Shown here piece after piece: positions 52,763 to 63,704 of a stretch of DNA of 64,000 bases (position 1 is the stretch's first letter; each line of letters begins with the position of its first letter). The stretch comes from Halomonas sp. A40-4 (GTDB lineage Bacteria; Pseudomonadota; Gammaproteobacteria; Pseudomonadales; Halomonadaceae), in contig NZ_CP065230.1 of NCBI RefSeq assembly GCF_015767635.1, forward strand, positions 372,001 through 436,000, read 5' to 3'. The position numbers and the translations under genes are program-made. Below the pieces are notes generated by a model. It saw only the letters and a list, made by a program, of their open reading frames with translations, did no database searches and was not told the origin of the DNA.

Positions 52763-55378
52763 ATGCTCAGGGTAGAGCTACCAGCGCTCATTGGCCGTCT
52801 TAATACGATTGCTCGCCAAGGGCTAGAGCAAGCCGCGTTGCTGTGTGCGCAACAGCAGGCGCCCGAGGTGACGGTGGGGCATTTGTTGCAAGCCATGCTG
52901 GATCAGCCGCTGTGCGATGTGCGCATCATATGTGAACACCTGGATATGGATATCGCACCGTTACGTGCGCAGTTGGCGGAAGAAACACGCCCACCCCGCG
53001 AGGTAGAGGTGGCAACGCCGAGCTTTTCACCGCTTTTGGTCGAGCTGCTTCAAGATGCCTGGTTACTTGCCTCCACCGAGTATCAGCACCCAACCCTGCG
53101 AAGCGGCGCTGTATTTACCGCGCTGCTGCATAACCCGGAACGCTACCTGGGAGCAGGTGCGGTAAGGCTGCTGGCTGACATCAACCGGGAAAACCTGCGC
53201 CGCCACCTGGATCCGATAACCGCGGATTCAGCCGAAGCTCCCCAGGACGAGGCAACGGGGTTTCCACGCCAAGTACCCGCTGACGCTGACGACAGTGCGC
53301 TGGCACGCTTCGCTACCTCACTCACCGAGCAGGCGCGACAAGGCACGCTCGACCCTGTATTGGGGCGCGACCCTGAGATCGACCAGATGCTCGATATCCT
53401 GGGGCGTCGACGCAAAAACAACCCCATCGTAATTGGCGATGCCGGGGTCGGCAAAAGTGCTGTCGTTGAAGGTCTCGCGTCGCGCATTGTGGCCGGCCAG
53501 GTGCCTGCGGCGCTTGCCGATGTCGAGCTGCTCACGCTCGACCTTGGGGCCCTGCAAGCAGGGGCGGCTGTCAAAGGTGAGTTTGAAAAACGGCTTAAAG
53601 CTGTCATTGACGAGGTTAAGAACGCGGCGCGCCCCACGCTGTTGTTTATTGATGAGGCGCATACCCTGATTGGTGCGGGTAACCAGGAAGGCGGTGGTGA
53701 TGCGGCCAATTTGCTCAAGCCAGCGCTGGCGCGAGGGGTGCTGCGCACCATCGCCGCCACTACCTGGCGGGAGTACAAGAAATACTTTGAAAAAGACCCG
53801 GCGCTCTCGCGGCGCTTTCAACCCGTTACGCTGTCTGAGCCCAGCGTCGATCAAGCCCTGGTGATTCTGCGGGGCTTACGGGATGTCTATGAACAGGCCC
53901 ACGGCGTACTGATTGGCGACAGTGGCCTAAGAGCGGCAGCGGCCCTGTCCGCTCGCTACCTGGCCGGTCGGCAATTGCCGGATAAGGCGATCGACGTGCT
54001 GGATACTGCCTGCACGCGCCTGGCACAAACGCTTGATACACCGCCGCGAAAGCTTAGCCATTTGCAAAGCGAGCATACCGCAGCGCTGCGCGAACGTGAT
54101 CAGCTAGCCCGTGAAACGCTGCTGGGCCGAGACGTCGACGTATCACGCCGTCAGGAACTCGACGAGCGTTTAGCCAACCTCGACGATGAACTGGCGACGC
54201 TGGAAGCGGCCTGGGGCGAGCAGCGTGAATGTGTCGATGCCATCGTCGCCTTGCACCGCCAACTACTCGATGACGGCAGTCATGCTGAAGACCCGCTTTC
54301 CTCTTCCCTGCACGCCGAGCTGGCGGCGCGTGAACAGCAGCTAGCCCAATTGCAGCAGACCTTTACCCTGGTCAACCCGAGCGTTGAAGAAGCGCAAGTT
54401 GCCCAGGTGATTGGCGACTGGACCGGCGTGCCGGTTGAGCGGATGACAAGCGATGAATTAACGCGTTTGACCGCGCTACCTGCCTACCTTGGTGACATGA
54501 TTCAGGGGCAAGACGCTGCCATTGAACGTATCCACCGTCATCTACTGACCGCGCGTGCCGACCTGCGTCGCCCTGGGCGGCCGCTGGGTGCTTTCCTGCT
54601 CGTTGGCCCCAGCGGGGTCGGCAAGACCGAAACCGTGGTACAGATCGCCGACCAGCTGTATGGCGGTCGCCAGTTTCTTACGACGATCAACATGTCCGAG
54701 TACCAGGAAAAGCACACAGTATCCCGCCTTATTGGTTCGCCGCCCGGTTATGTCGGTTTTGGTGAAGGTGGGCTGCTGACAGAGGCGATTCGTCAGCGCC
54801 CTTATTCGGTCGTTCTGCTGGACGAAGTGGAAAAAGCCCACCCTGATGTGCTCAATCTGTTTTACCAGGCGTTTGATAAAGGCGAGCTGGCGGATGGGGA
54901 AGGCCGGTTGATCGACTGTAAGAACGTGCTTTTCTTCCTCACGTCCAATCTGGGTTATGAAACCATCGTCGCTCACCGTGATAACCCCACGGCACTCGAC
55001 GATGCGCTCTATCCGCAGCTGGCCGACTTCTTCAAGCCGGCCTTGCTGGCACGTATGGAAGTGGTGACTTACTTACCACTAGAGGGCGATACCCTCCGTG
55101 CTATCGTCAATGCCAAGCTTGCCACCCTGGCGGCGCGCATCCGCGAACGCCACCGTCAGGCAGACGTGACACTGGATGATGCGCTGGTCGAGGCGATCTG
55201 TGCTCGGGCAACGCGCAGTGAAAATGGGGCCCGCATGCTGGAGTCGGTGATCGACGGCGAGTTGTTACCGCCGCTTTCCCGTGCACTGCTTGAGCGGATG
55301 GCGCGTCGTGAAAGCGTGGCTAGCGTTGTGTTGGGAGTCGATCCTGATCACGGCAGCTTTACGGCGGAGGTAGCCTGA
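52763..55378 (+). CDS. clpV: T6SS sheath-recycling AAA+ ATPase ClpV (TssH)
   Basis: 871 aa, Clp/Hsp100 type. N-domain that binds TssC, AAA1 with [13 protein letters not shown] and [14 protein letters not shown], a shortened coiled-coil middle domain (about 410-540), and AAA2 with [11 protein letters not shown] and [15 protein letters not shown]. Disassembles contracted TssBC sheath. The [16 protein letters not shown] linker ([13 protein letters not shown]) is the usual Clp signature. Confidence 0.96.
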   Translation: MLRVELPALIGRLNTIARQGLEQAALLCAQQQAPEVTVGHLLQAMLDQPLCDVRIICEHLDMDIAPLRAQLAEETRPPREVEVATPSFSPLLVELLQDAWLLASTEYQHPTLRSGAVFTALLHNPERYLGAGAVRLLADINRENLRRHLDPITADSAEAPQDEATGFPRQVPADADDSALARFATSLTEQARQGTLDPVLGRDPEIDQMLDILGRRRKNNPIVIGDAGVGKSAVVEGLASRIVAGQVPAALADVELLTLDLGALQAGAAVKGEFEKRLKAVIDEVKNAARPTLLFIDEAHTLIGAGNQEGGGDAANLLKPALARGVLRTIAATTWREYKKYFEKDPALSRRFQPVTLSEPSVDQALVILRGLRDVYEQAHGVLIGDSGLRAAAALSARYLAGRQLPDKAIDVLDTACTRLAQTLDTPPRKLSHLQSEHTAALRERDQLARETLLGRDVDVSRRQELDERLANLDDELATLEAAWGEQRECVDAIVALHRQLLDDGSHAEDPLSSSLHAELAAREQQLAQLQQTFTLVNPSVEEAQVAQVIGDWTGVPVERMTSDELTRLTALPAYLGDMIQGQDAAIERIHRHLLTARADLRRPGRPLGAFLLVGPSGVGKTETVVQIADQLYGGRQFLTTINMSEYQEKHTVSRLIGSPPGYVGFGEGGLLTEAIRQRPYSVVLLDEVEKAHPDVLNLFYQAFDKGELADGEGRLIDCKNVLFFLTSNLGYETIVAHRDNPTALDDALYPQLADFFKPALLARMEVVTYLPLEGDTLRAIVNAKLATLAARIRERHRQADVTLDDALVEAICARATRSENGARMLESVIDGELLPPLSRALLERMARRESVASVVLGVDPDHGSFTAEVA

Positions 55379-55382
55379 CACC

Positions 55383-56975
55383 ATGACGTCTGCTGCCGAT
55401 GCCACATCCACTGCCAAGAGTGCGTTATCAGCTGAACTGGCGGCTATGCCATTGGCATTGATGCTGGTGGAAAGTCGCTCAACGTCGATGTTGCGCCAGC
55501 GAGCAGCCCAACTGCTGCAAGACCAACTGGGGCTGGCATCGGCCGAATGCCTGTATATCGATGGCAGCGGCCGCTGGCTGGGGCGAGATGGCGATGAGGG
55601 GCAGTTTGATTGCAGCGATTTCAATCACCCCTATGCCCACGTCATTCGCAGCGGCAAAGCGTTGACCCTTAGCGTCGCCGATGCACGCACACGCCTGGAT
55701 GATGCCACTTTCCAGCAACAGGTGGCCGCACTTGGCGCAGGCTCGTACCTGCACATCCGCCCCCTGCGGGCGGCGGACAAAGGCCGCGAATGGCTGGGGG
55801 TGATGGTATTGGTAGGCACCCAGTCAAGGGTACGCAGCCTGACGGAAGACCCCGGCATGGTGGCGTTTGATGCCTTGTTGTGCCGTGTATGGGCCCGATT
55901 GGCCCGGGAGCAGGGGGAGCGTCAGCGCTCACGCTTGCTGCAAGATTCGCTTGCCAAACTGAACGATGGTGCCCGTCGCCAGGCACTGGCTGATCAGCTC
56001 GCCGACGACCTGCTGGGTCAGTCGTCAGCCATGCAAGCACTGCGCCGGCATGTGGTGCGTGCGGCCGAAACAAATCTGGCAGTCCTCCTCCAGGGTGAAA
56101 CTGGCACGGGCAAAGACCGGGTGGCTCGGGCTATCCATCAGCTTTCAGGACGGTCAAAAGGTCCCTTCATGGCGATTAACTGTGCCGCCATTCCCGAAGC
56201 GCTGCTTGAGTCAGAGCTTTTTGGCCATGCCAAGGGGGCTTTTTCCGGGGCCGACCAGGCCCGCGAAGGACTCATCAGCCAAGCGGATGGAGGCACGTTA
56301 TTCCTTGATGAAATTGGTGATATGCCGTTAGCCCTGCAAGCCAAACTGTTGCGTGTGCTGGAAAGCGGCCGCTACCGACCGCTCGGGGCCAGTGAGGAAC
56401 GCTGCGCGAATTTGCGCCTGGTGGCGGCCACGCATCAACCGCTGCGTGAACAGATTCGTGAGCAGCGGTTTCGCGCAGACCTTTACTACCGGTTAGGCCA
56501 GTTCCCTCTTGAATTGCCACCACTTTGCGAACGGCGCGACGATATTGCCACGTTAGCCCAGTCCTTTATTCGCGACTTTTGTGAACGCGAAGGACGGGAC
56601 GAAATGGGCATTACCCCCGCCGCACTGCGCCTGCTGTATCGCCGCGATTACCCGGGCAACGTCCGCGAACTAAAAAACGTGATTGATTATGCCTGCGCCA
56701 TGACGCCTCAGGGGGCCGATATCGACGCTTACCTGTTGCCGGGTGAACAAAGCGATCAAACCTCATCGGCATCGGAGGTGACGGAAGACGCTGGGTTCGC
56801 ACTACCTGATGACATTGATGACCTGCGCCAAGCCCTGCGCGATGTCGAGTCCGCCATTATCCGTCAACGCTTGCGGCGGTTCGGGGGCAATCGTGCCCAG
56901 GTAGCAGAAAGCCTCGGTTTACCCAAGCGAACCCTGGCCCATAAATGCCAGCTATTAGAACTGGATACCAAATGA
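55383..56975 (+). CDS. vasH: Sigma54-dependent T6SS activator VasH
   Basis: 530 aa. N-terminal GAF-like sensor part (about 25-170), central AAA+ domain with [15 protein letters not shown] (Walker A), [16 protein letters not shown] and [13 protein letters not shown] (Walker B), and a C-terminal Fis-type HTH ([20 protein letters not shown]). The sigma54-contact loop reads GAFSGA rather than GAFTGA, a Thr-to-Ser change that keeps the hydroxyl. Expected to activate the hcp promoter at 42886 with RpoN. Overlaps vasI by 4 bases. Confidence 0.94.
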   Translation: MTSAADATSTAKSALSAELAAMPLALMLVESRSTSMLRQRAAQLLQDQLGLASAECLYIDGSGRWLGRDGDEGQFDCSDFNHPYAHVIRSGKALTLSVADARTRLDDATFQQQVAALGAGSYLHIRPLRAADKGREWLGVMVLVGTQSRVRSLTEDPGMVAFDALLCRVWARLAREQGERQRSRLLQDSLAKLNDGARRQALADQLADDLLGQSSAMQALRRHVVRAAETNLAVLLQGETGTGKDRVARAIHQLSGRSKGPFMAINCAAIPEALLESELFGHAKGAFSGADQAREGLISQADGGTLFLDEIGDMPLALQAKLLRVLESGRYRPLGASEERCANLRLVAATHQPLREQIREQRFRADLYYRLGQFPLELPPLCERRDDIATLAQSFIRDFCEREGRDEMGITPAALRLLYRRDYPGNVRELKNVIDYACAMTPQGADIDAYLLPGEQSDQTSSASEVTEDAGFALPDDIDDLRQALRDVESAIIRQRLRRFGGNRAQVAESLGLPKRTLAHKCQLLELDTK

Positions 56976-57625
56976 ACACGATGTTGTTAAACCGCCACGT
57001 CTTAGCCGGTGGTTTGCTTTTGCTATTGACGCTATTAAGCCACCCCTCCCGCGCGGAAGGGTCCACAGCGTTGCTGGAAAATGCTCGGGCATGCGCCGAG
57101 GAGTCCTCCCGTTTAGAGCGCCTGAACTGCTACGACGCGCTGTTTAAAACGCCAACGCCAAGCGTCGACACCAGCGAATTGCCCGCGTTATGGCACGCCA
57201 TTGAACGCCAGGAGGCGGCGCGCGCCGGCGACGACATGGGGTTGATCATACGCGAAGCGGGCAGCGACGTGCTGATCAGTGTGCCCGCATTAGGCACCAC
57301 ACCGCCCAGGCCCATCATGGTGATGGCCTGTGAAAAGCTGATTACCCGGTTTCAACTGCATATGCCGGTAGCCATAGATAGCGCCCGAGTGACGCTTGAG
57401 CTTACCGGTCATGGAGGCGTTATTGAGCAGCAGTGGCGGGTTCGTGACGGTGGGCAGGTGATTAGCGGCGGCCGCGGTTTGCCTGCCATCGATACCCTTC
57501 GCCAATTACTTAGTGCAGAGGAACTGACATTACGCAGTGATGAGAGTGCCTTGGACGGGCTGCGCTTTGATGTATCAGGCCTTCGTGAGGATATTCAACC
57601 ACTGCGCAATGCGTGTCGCTGGTAA
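56972..57625 (+). CDS. vasI: T6SS-associated periplasmic protein VasI (TagO-like)
   Basis: 217 aa from ATG 56972, inside the vasH stop (ATGA). Signal peptide ([16 protein letters not shown]), then [21 protein letters not shown], the conserved start of the VasI family, with a disulfide-forming Cys pair, and an [17 protein letters not shown] core ending in ACRW. Role in the V. cholerae system is accessory and not well understood. Confidence 0.88.
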   Translation: MNTMLLNRHVLAGGLLLLLTLLSHPSRAEGSTALLENARACAEESSRLERLNCYDALFKTPTPSVDTSELPALWHAIERQEAARAGDDMGLIIREAGSDVLISVPALGTTPPRPIMVMACEKLITRFQLHMPVAIDSARVTLELTGHGGVIEQQWRVRDGGQVISGGRGLPAIDTLRQLLSAEELTLRSDESALDGLRFDVSGLREDIQPLRNACRW

Positions 57626-57637
57626 AGGAGTCACTCA

Positions 57638-59095
57638 ATGCGCATCACCGTTGAAGATCATCTAACGCCCGTATTGGCTCCGCTGGACGTTAACGATGAA
57701 GGGCACCCCGTCGGCGAGCCGCTGGAAGACACCAATGACTATCTGGCGCTCGATGAAGAAATGATGAAGGTAGGCTCATTGCAGCATGCCCACGTTGACT
57801 GGGACACCGCTGAAACCCTTGCCGTGCGGATGCTGAGCGACAAAGGCAAGGACCTAAAGGTGTTGGGGCACTTAGTGCATTGCCTGCAGCACGGCGGGAA
57901 TGGCGTGCGATTTGCGCTTTCGCTGCGGCTGCTTGCCCGCAGCGTTGACCAGCCCTGGTGGTCACAGGCTTACCCGTTCTCGGGCAGCCGGGGTGCCAAG
58001 CTACGTACCCGTTTATTTCAGCAGTTCACCCAGCGCAGCGTGAAGTTGGTGTCGAGCCTCGATTTTCACAACGCAGAGGATGAATTTGAGGCCTGTCGGG
58101 CATCGCTTGAAGAGCTCCAGCAGCAAGCAGAAGCGAACGCGTTGCCCGGGCAGAATCTGGATGAGCTGAGCCGACAATTGCTTGCCCAACGGCCGACAGC
58201 ATCAACGTCCGCTGCCGAGACAACGCCGTCGGACAACACGCTGCCTGACCAGCCTGATGCGAATAGACAGTCGGCTACGACAACGCAGCCCTCTTCAGCC
58301 AAAGCGCCTGAGCTGCGCATGGAAGCCGGAAACGAGCGCTCGAATCGCCAAAGCTTGTTGAAGATGGCCGATTTCCTGCTCGAGCAAACCCCTGGTGAAC
58401 CTTTGGCCTATCGATTGCGTCGTTTCGCGATCTGGGGCGCGATTCAGGCACTTCCCAATGCCAGGGAGGACGGTAAAACCGAACTGGCGCCTGTTTCAGC
58501 TGACCGGGTTGCCGATTACCGCGACGCGATTGCGCGGGGAAGCGATCACGACCTGTGGGAGCGCATTGAGAACAGTCTGACGTTGAGCCCTTATTGGCTG
58601 GAAGGCCATCGCTTGAGCGCAGGGGTTGCGAAACAGTTAGGGCACCCCCGCTGCGCCGAGGCGATTCGTGAGGAAGCCCAGCGCTTTTTGGAGCGGTTAT
58701 CGGGTATCGACACCCTGGCCTTTAATAACGGGGTGGCATTTATTGATGATGAAACAAAACGGTGGTTGTTCAGCAGTTCGCAGGGTGCGGGATCATCGAG
58801 CGACGGTGGGGAAGCTTGGCAGGCAGGCTTGCAAGAGGCTCGCGATGCCATGGCGGATGGCAATGTCGGAGCCGCGTTAAAAGTGCTTGATCAAGGATTG
58901 AGTCGTGCCCGCTCGCCACGTGATAGCGCCTATTGGCGTTTGGCAAGCGCAGATTTGTTACATGAAGCGGGACTGGAAAGTCTGGCTCAGCAGCACTACC
59001 GAACGCTTCACCAAACAGTCACGGCGCTGGCGCTAGAGCAGTGGGAGCCGACATTGGTCTCGCGGCTGGAAGCCGCACTCAATGCATCGCACTGA
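57638..59095 (+). CDS. tssA: T6SS protein TssA (VasJ-like)
   Basis: 485 aa. N-terminal ImpA_N-like domain (DYLALDEEMMKVGSLQHAHVDWDTAE ... LGHLVHCLQHGG), a disordered Thr/Ser/Gln-rich stretch (about 185-230), and a C-terminal VasJ-type helical domain. TssA primes baseplate and tail assembly and caps the growing sheath. aaggag precedes the ATG. Confidence 0.92.
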   Translation: MRITVEDHLTPVLAPLDVNDEGHPVGEPLEDTNDYLALDEEMMKVGSLQHAHVDWDTAETLAVRMLSDKGKDLKVLGHLVHCLQHGGNGVRFALSLRLLARSVDQPWWSQAYPFSGSRGAKLRTRLFQQFTQRSVKLVSSLDFHNAEDEFEACRASLEELQQQAEANALPGQNLDELSRQLLAQRPTASTSAAETTPSDNTLPDQPDANRQSATTTQPSSAKAPELRMEAGNERSNRQSLLKMADFLLEQTPGEPLAYRLRRFAIWGAIQALPNAREDGKTELAPVSADRVADYRDAIARGSDHDLWERIENSLTLSPYWLEGHRLSAGVAKQLGHPRCAEAIREEAQRFLERLSGIDTLAFNNGVAFIDDETKRWLFSSSQGAGSSSDGGEAWQAGLQEARDAMADGNVGAALKVLDQGLSRARSPRDSAYWRLASADLLHEAGLESLAQQHYRTLHQTVTALALEQWEPTLVSRLEAALNASH

Positions 59096-59132
59096 CGATA
59101 TCGTTAATACAAGGGACGAGGGATAAAGGCTA

Positions 59133-62100
59133 ATGTGGTCAACGTTAAAATCAAAGCTGGGCCGCTGGGTGCCGGGCCTATCGAGAGCACAGACCGCGCA
59201 CAATAGTGCCAAGGCCAAGAGCAACAAGGCAAAAGGACTGTTACGGCTTTCAACGCTGCTTTGGGCGCTGCTGGTGGTGGCGTTATTGATTGCCATTTGG
59301 TGGCTGGGGCCACGCTGGGAGGTCTTTGGCGTAACGCCCCTGGCCCCGCTGACCAACCGCTTGCTGGCGACGTTGGCCATCGTCACCGTGGTCGTCGTGA
59401 TCTGGGGGGTACGCCTTGCACGGCGGTTACGCTCGTTGAATGACGAGCGTGAGCAGGAAGAGGCTCGCCAGCAAGACCCGGTGATGCTCCAGGTGGAGCG
59501 TCAGGAAACGGCACTCAACAACGTTCTGAGTGAAATTACCGCCAACCTGGGCGGGGGTGACAGTAGCCGATACCGCTTGCCCTGGTATCTGGTCATGGGG
59601 GTAGAGAATGCCGGCAAAACCAGCCTTATCAACCGCTCTGGCCAGAACTTTGCGTTGACCCATGTGATGAAAGCCTCGGGTCAAAGCACCAAACAAGGGC
59701 ATCTTGGCTTTGACTGGTGGATCGGTGACCAAGCCGTACTGATCGATCCTGACGGTGAATTGCTCACCCAGGGCGCGATGGAAGGCGGCGAGCCCCAAGC
59801 GCTTCAGAGTCGGTTGTGGGACCACTTTGTGGAGTGGTTGGAACGTAATCGTGCCCAGCGGCCACTCGATGGCGTTGTTCTGGTGCTCGATCTCGCTCGT
59901 TTAAGCCATGCCCAGGTCGCCGTGCGCAAGGCCTATGCGGCACTGTTGCGCACCCGGCTGCGTGAACTCATGGAACGTCACGGCACGCGACTGCCGGTGT
60001 ATGTCACCTTCAGTAAAATGGATTTGCTGCATGGTTTTGACGACTTTTTCCGGCATTACTCCCGCGCCGCCCGCAAAGCTCCGCTGGGTTTTACGTTTAC
60101 CCCTGCCTCAATGGAAACCCAAGGGAAGTGGGAAGCCGAATTCGAAGCCGAGTACGACGAAATGCTTGCGCGTCTGAACAAGCAACTGCCCACCATGTTG
60201 TCGGAATGCCGAGACCGGGAAGAGCGCGAGTCCGTATTCCGTTTCGTGCGTCAACTGGCCGGGCTTCGCGATGTGCTGCTGGGCTTTTTGACCGAGTCGC
60301 TTTCCAGCGATCGTTTCTCGACGGCCGCCATGGTGCGCGGTACCTACTTTACCTCGGTCTATCAGCAGGGAGTGCCCGAAGACCCCTTCGTGGGTGCCGC
60401 TGCTCGCCGCTATGGCATGGATGAAAGCGTTCAGCCCGCTCACCGGGCGACGCGCAGCGCCCTCTATTTTACCGAGGAACTGTTCGAAAATATCATTTAT
60501 CCCGAAGCGGGGCTGGCGGGTGACAATGCCCGCGTGACCCGGCAGCGTCGCCGCACGCGCAATATAAGCCTGGCGGCCTGCCTGATCATGGGCGTGGTCC
60601 TGGTGGGGGGCTGGACGCATTTTTATCAGAAAAACAGCGTCTCCTTATCTGCCGTGGAAGCCCGTGCCGAAACCTTTCTGGCCACTGATCCTGAGGCTTT
60701 CAGAAGTGATGATCCCACCGGTTATGAACTGCTGGAGCCGCTTGATCGTTTACGCAGCGCGCTGGAAACCTTCGATGAATACCGTACCCATACCCCGTAC
60801 CTGGCAGACATGGGGCTGTATCAGGGGCATGTCATCGGTGCTCAGGTAGAGCGTGCCTACGTGGCGATGCTTGAGCATCAATTCCTGCCCGCCTTGATGA
60901 TCGGCATCATGGATGACATGAACCGCGCCGAGGCAGGCAGCAATGAAAAACTCGCCCTGCTGCGCGTGCTGCGCATGATGTCCGACGCCAGCGGTCGTCA
61001 GCCAGACCGGGTGATGCGTTTCATGGCGCGGCGCTGGCAAGGCGACTTCCCCCAGCAGGGTGCGATCCAGGAGCGCCTCCTTGATCACCTTGACTTCGCC
61101 ATGGCCCATACCGATCTGGAAGGGCATATCGCGGATGGCAGCCAGCGAGCCAAGCAGGCGATGGAGCCACTCAGGGGCAGCCTGGTCGCCGCTCAGGAGG
61201 AACTGTCACGCCAGCCGATCGATGAGCGCGTGTATGAGGCATTGAAAACAGCGGGAAGTCGTGAAGGTGACCCCTTGGATCTACGGCGGCGTGTGGGCAC
61301 GCTGTTTGATACCGTTTTCATGGCTCGCAACGACAACCCGGACCATGTGACGCTACCGTATTTGCTCACGCGTGAGGGTTTTGAGAACTACTTTTTACAA
61401 GAGTTGGAGCATGCGACTGAGTTAGCGCTCATCGATGCGTGGACGCTGGGTCAGCGGGACGACATCAACTTCAGCGACGCTGATAAACAGCAGTTGAAAA
61501 CCGCCCTGCGTGAGCACTATGTCAGTGACTACCATGTCAGCTGGCGCGATGCTCTGCGCGATACCCAACTGGTTCCCCTGCCGGATATTCATCAAGCCAT
61601 TGTGGTGGCCGACGCCCTGGTGGGTGCCAAGCGTCCACTGGATCGTTTGCTATCGGCCGTTGAGCACAACACAAGCCTTTATCCAGAGCTTCCAGAAGAC
61701 GATGAAAAAGCGCGTGAGGCATTAAGGCACTCCCCGCGCTATGAACTCGCTGCCCAGATTGAACAGCCTTTCACACCCATCAATCAACTCAGCGAAGCCC
61801 GCGATGATAATCCGTCTTCACTAGAGGAAATCAAGGCGGCGGTCACTGAGCTACGCGACTATCTGCTGGATATTGAAGAATCCGGTGACGCCGGTCGTGC
61901 TGCCTTTGTGAACGTGCGTGATCGTCTATCGCTGCGTGGTGATGACCCCATCAATAACCTGGAAAAAATAGCCGAAAACACGCCTCAGCCGGTGGGTGGC
62001 ATGCTGCAAGATTTGGCCGACCAAAGCTGGCAGCTATTGATGGCCAGCGCCACTCGCCACCTCGAACGCCAATGGCTTGATGATGTCGTGGCACCCTACC

Positions 62101-62774
62101 AGGAGCGCCTGGCCGGGCGTTATCCCCTGGTACCCAATGCAAGCCGGGACGTGTCGCTGAGCGATTTCGAGGACTTCTTTGCGCCCGACGGCACCTTGGA
62201 TGCGTTCTATCAAGATAACCTCAAGCCTTTCATTGAGGGCGCCCCCGAGCATCTAGTGGACGCCCAGGGTAATTCGATACTGCGTGACAGCGTGCATAGC
62301 GCGGTTGACCAGGCCGAGCAGATTCGGCGTGCTTACTTCAGCCGGGATGGTGCCCTGGACGTTGAGTTTGCCCTCGAACCCATCAGCCTGAGCCCCGATA
62401 AACGGCGAAGCGTGATTAGCGTGGATGGCCAACTGATCGAGTATGCCCATAGCCCCAGCCAGCGCGTGTCGATGGTATGGCCCAACTCGCTGCGGGGTGG
62501 AACGGAGAGCCGTGTCACGATGGTGCCCAGTGAGGTCAACCGCTCGCCTCGCAGCATGACACGGGATGGCGCCTGGGCATGGTTCCGCCTGCTGGAACAG
62601 GCCGATATCACCAACGTTGGCGAGCGAGAGCTGGAACTGCGCTTCAACGTTGACGGCGGCACGATGCGCTATCGCCTGTTTGCCAACGGGGCGCCCAATC
62701 CCTTTACGCGCTCACAGGTGACAGGCTTCCAACTGCCGTCAGCACTCTATGCGGAGCGAGATAACGATGCTTAA
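59133..62774 (+). CDS. tssM: T6SS inner-membrane protein TssM (IcmF/VasK)
   Basis: 1213 aa. Two N-terminal membrane helices (about 40-60 and 72-90), a cytosolic GTPase-like domain with Walker A GVENAGKTSLINRSG, a third membrane helix (about 475-495, LAACLIMGVVLVGGW), and a long periplasmic part ending in beta-rich domains that reach TssJ. Core of the membrane channel complex. Its stop overlaps the next gene by 8 bases. Confidence 0.96.
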   Translation: MWSTLKSKLGRWVPGLSRAQTAHNSAKAKSNKAKGLLRLSTLLWALLVVALLIAIWWLGPRWEVFGVTPLAPLTNRLLATLAIVTVVVVIWGVRLARRLRSLNDEREQEEARQQDPVMLQVERQETALNNVLSEITANLGGGDSSRYRLPWYLVMGVENAGKTSLINRSGQNFALTHVMKASGQSTKQGHLGFDWWIGDQAVLIDPDGELLTQGAMEGGEPQALQSRLWDHFVEWLERNRAQRPLDGVVLVLDLARLSHAQVAVRKAYAALLRTRLRELMERHGTRLPVYVTFSKMDLLHGFDDFFRHYSRAARKAPLGFTFTPASMETQGKWEAEFEAEYDEMLARLNKQLPTMLSECRDREERESVFRFVRQLAGLRDVLLGFLTESLSSDRFSTAAMVRGTYFTSVYQQGVPEDPFVGAAARRYGMDESVQPAHRATRSALYFTEELFENIIYPEAGLAGDNARVTRQRRRTRNISLAACLIMGVVLVGGWTHFYQKNSVSLSAVEARAETFLATDPEAFRSDDPTGYELLEPLDRLRSALETFDEYRTHTPYLADMGLYQGHVIGAQVERAYVAMLEHQFLPALMIGIMDDMNRAEAGSNEKLALLRVLRMMSDASGRQPDRVMRFMARRWQGDFPQQGAIQERLLDHLDFAMAHTDLEGHIADGSQRAKQAMEPLRGSLVAAQEELSRQPIDERVYEALKTAGSREGDPLDLRRRVGTLFDTVFMARNDNPDHVTLPYLLTREGFENYFLQELEHATELALIDAWTLGQRDDINFSDADKQQLKTALREHYVSDYHVSWRDALRDTQLVPLPDIHQAIVVADALVGAKRPLDRLLSAVEHNTSLYPELPEDDEKAREALRHSPRYELAAQIEQPFTPINQLSEARDDNPSSLEEIKAAVTELRDYLLDIEESGDAGRAAFVNVRDRLSLRGDDPINNLEKIAENTPQPVGGMLQDLADQSWQLLMASATRHLERQWLDDVVAPYQERLAGRYPLVPNASRDVSLSDFEDFFAPDGTLDAFYQDNLKPFIEGAPEHLVDAQGNSILRDSVHSAVDQAEQIRRAYFSRDGALDVEFALEPISLSPDKRRSVISVDGQLIEYAHSPSQRVSMVWPNSLRGGTESRVTMVPSEVNRSPRSMTRDGAWAWFRLLEQADITNVGERELELRFNVDGGTMRYRLFANGAPNPFTRSQVTGFQLPSALYAERDNDA

Positions 62775-63354
62775 GCAACTTAAGCAGCTGTTTACCTCGG
62801 GTAATACCCGGCCCGCTTCGCACCCTGCGCGTCAAGGTGTGAAGCGTGCCCGCCCGTTAGAGTCGGCGCGCGATGAGGATATCGATAAGTTTCTCGAAGC
62901 GGTCTACCAGGCAGATGCCAAGGGGCATTCGCCCTGGGTGCTACGTGATAACAGCGTGCTTGAAACATTGCGCCGCGCACTGGAATTCACCGTTCACCGT
63001 GGCCTATGGCTCCAGCAAGTGGAGGGCCAAGTGGTGCATTGGCAGGGGCGCCTGCTAGCACTGCATCTTGGCGAGGGCCCCCCGCTGGGTATGGTACTTG
63101 CCTGCCGGCCCGATGATGAGGCCGCTTGGCAGCTGCGGTTTTTCTACATCAGCCAGGAGTGGAAAGGCAGTGGTCATGGCACGCGGCTATTGAGAGCCGT
63201 ACGCCGCAGCTTGAATGGCGTACCGCTGCAAACACGCCTGCCGGTTTCTTGCCACTCGGCCATCGATAGCCTCGAGGCAGCGGGGTTCAGCCGCCAATAC
63301 GTAGATGCCTTCGACGTCGCCAGCTATGAAGCGCCTGCCATGTGGGATGAATGA
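62767..63354 (+). CDS. GNAT-fold protein in the T6SS operon
   Basis: 195 aa from ATG 62767 (overlaps the tssM stop). After a basic, flexible N-terminus (1-35) comes an acyl-CoA-binding GNAT core: LRFFYISQEWKGSGHGTRLLRAVRR with motif A K-G-S-G-H-G, then SIDSLEAAGF-type motif B. In V. cholerae the place after vasK is taken by vasL, so this protein is unrelated to the usual neighbour. It may acetylate a T6SS component or an effector, or be an immunity factor; substrate not inferable. Confidence 0.7.
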   Translation: MLKQLKQLFTSGNTRPASHPARQGVKRARPLESARDEDIDKFLEAVYQADAKGHSPWVLRDNSVLETLRRALEFTVHRGLWLQQVEGQVVHWQGRLLALHLGEGPPLGMVLACRPDDEAAWQLRFFYISQEWKGSGHGTRLLRAVRRSLNGVPLQTRLPVSCHSAIDSLEAAGFSRQYVDAFDVASYEAPAMWDE

Positions 63355-63415
63355 GCGGGATAAATGAGCAGGGCGACCAAGCACGAATAAGCAGGATTGC
63401 AAAAGGAGTAGCGCA

Positions 63416-63703
63416 ATGGGCCAGAAATTTGTACTCGTCGGTGACATGGGGACCGACCACGATGGCTTTCCACCGACACCGGTCACTGCAGGCAGTGGCA
63501 CGGTGGTGATGGACGGCAAACCAATCGCCCGCGTGGGTGACCCTCTGGCACCACATGACAAACCCGACCATCCGCCACACCCACGGGCCATCGCACAGGG
63601 TTCAAGCACTATTTTAATCGATGGCAAACCGGCTTCACTGACGGGCCACGCGGTGGATTGCGGCGGCGTGGTGATTGGCTCTGGCTCAGGGGAGGGCAGT
63701 TGA
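63416..63703 (+). CDS. T6SS spike-tip PAAR protein
   Basis: 95 aa. Repeated PAAR-type beta segments (TPVTAGSGTVVMDGKPIARVGDPLAPHD ... QGSSTILIDGKPASLTGHAVDCGGVVIGSGS) with conserved His and Cys for zinc. Sharpens the VgrG spike. It has no effector extension, so it is a plain PAAR. aaaaggag precedes the ATG; vgrG follows at once. Confidence 0.94.
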   Translation: MGQKFVLVGDMGTDHDGFPPTPVTAGSGTVVMDGKPIARVGDPLAPHDKPDHPPHPRAIAQGSSTILIDGKPASLTGHAVDCGGVVIGSGSGEGS

Positions 63704-63704
63704 T

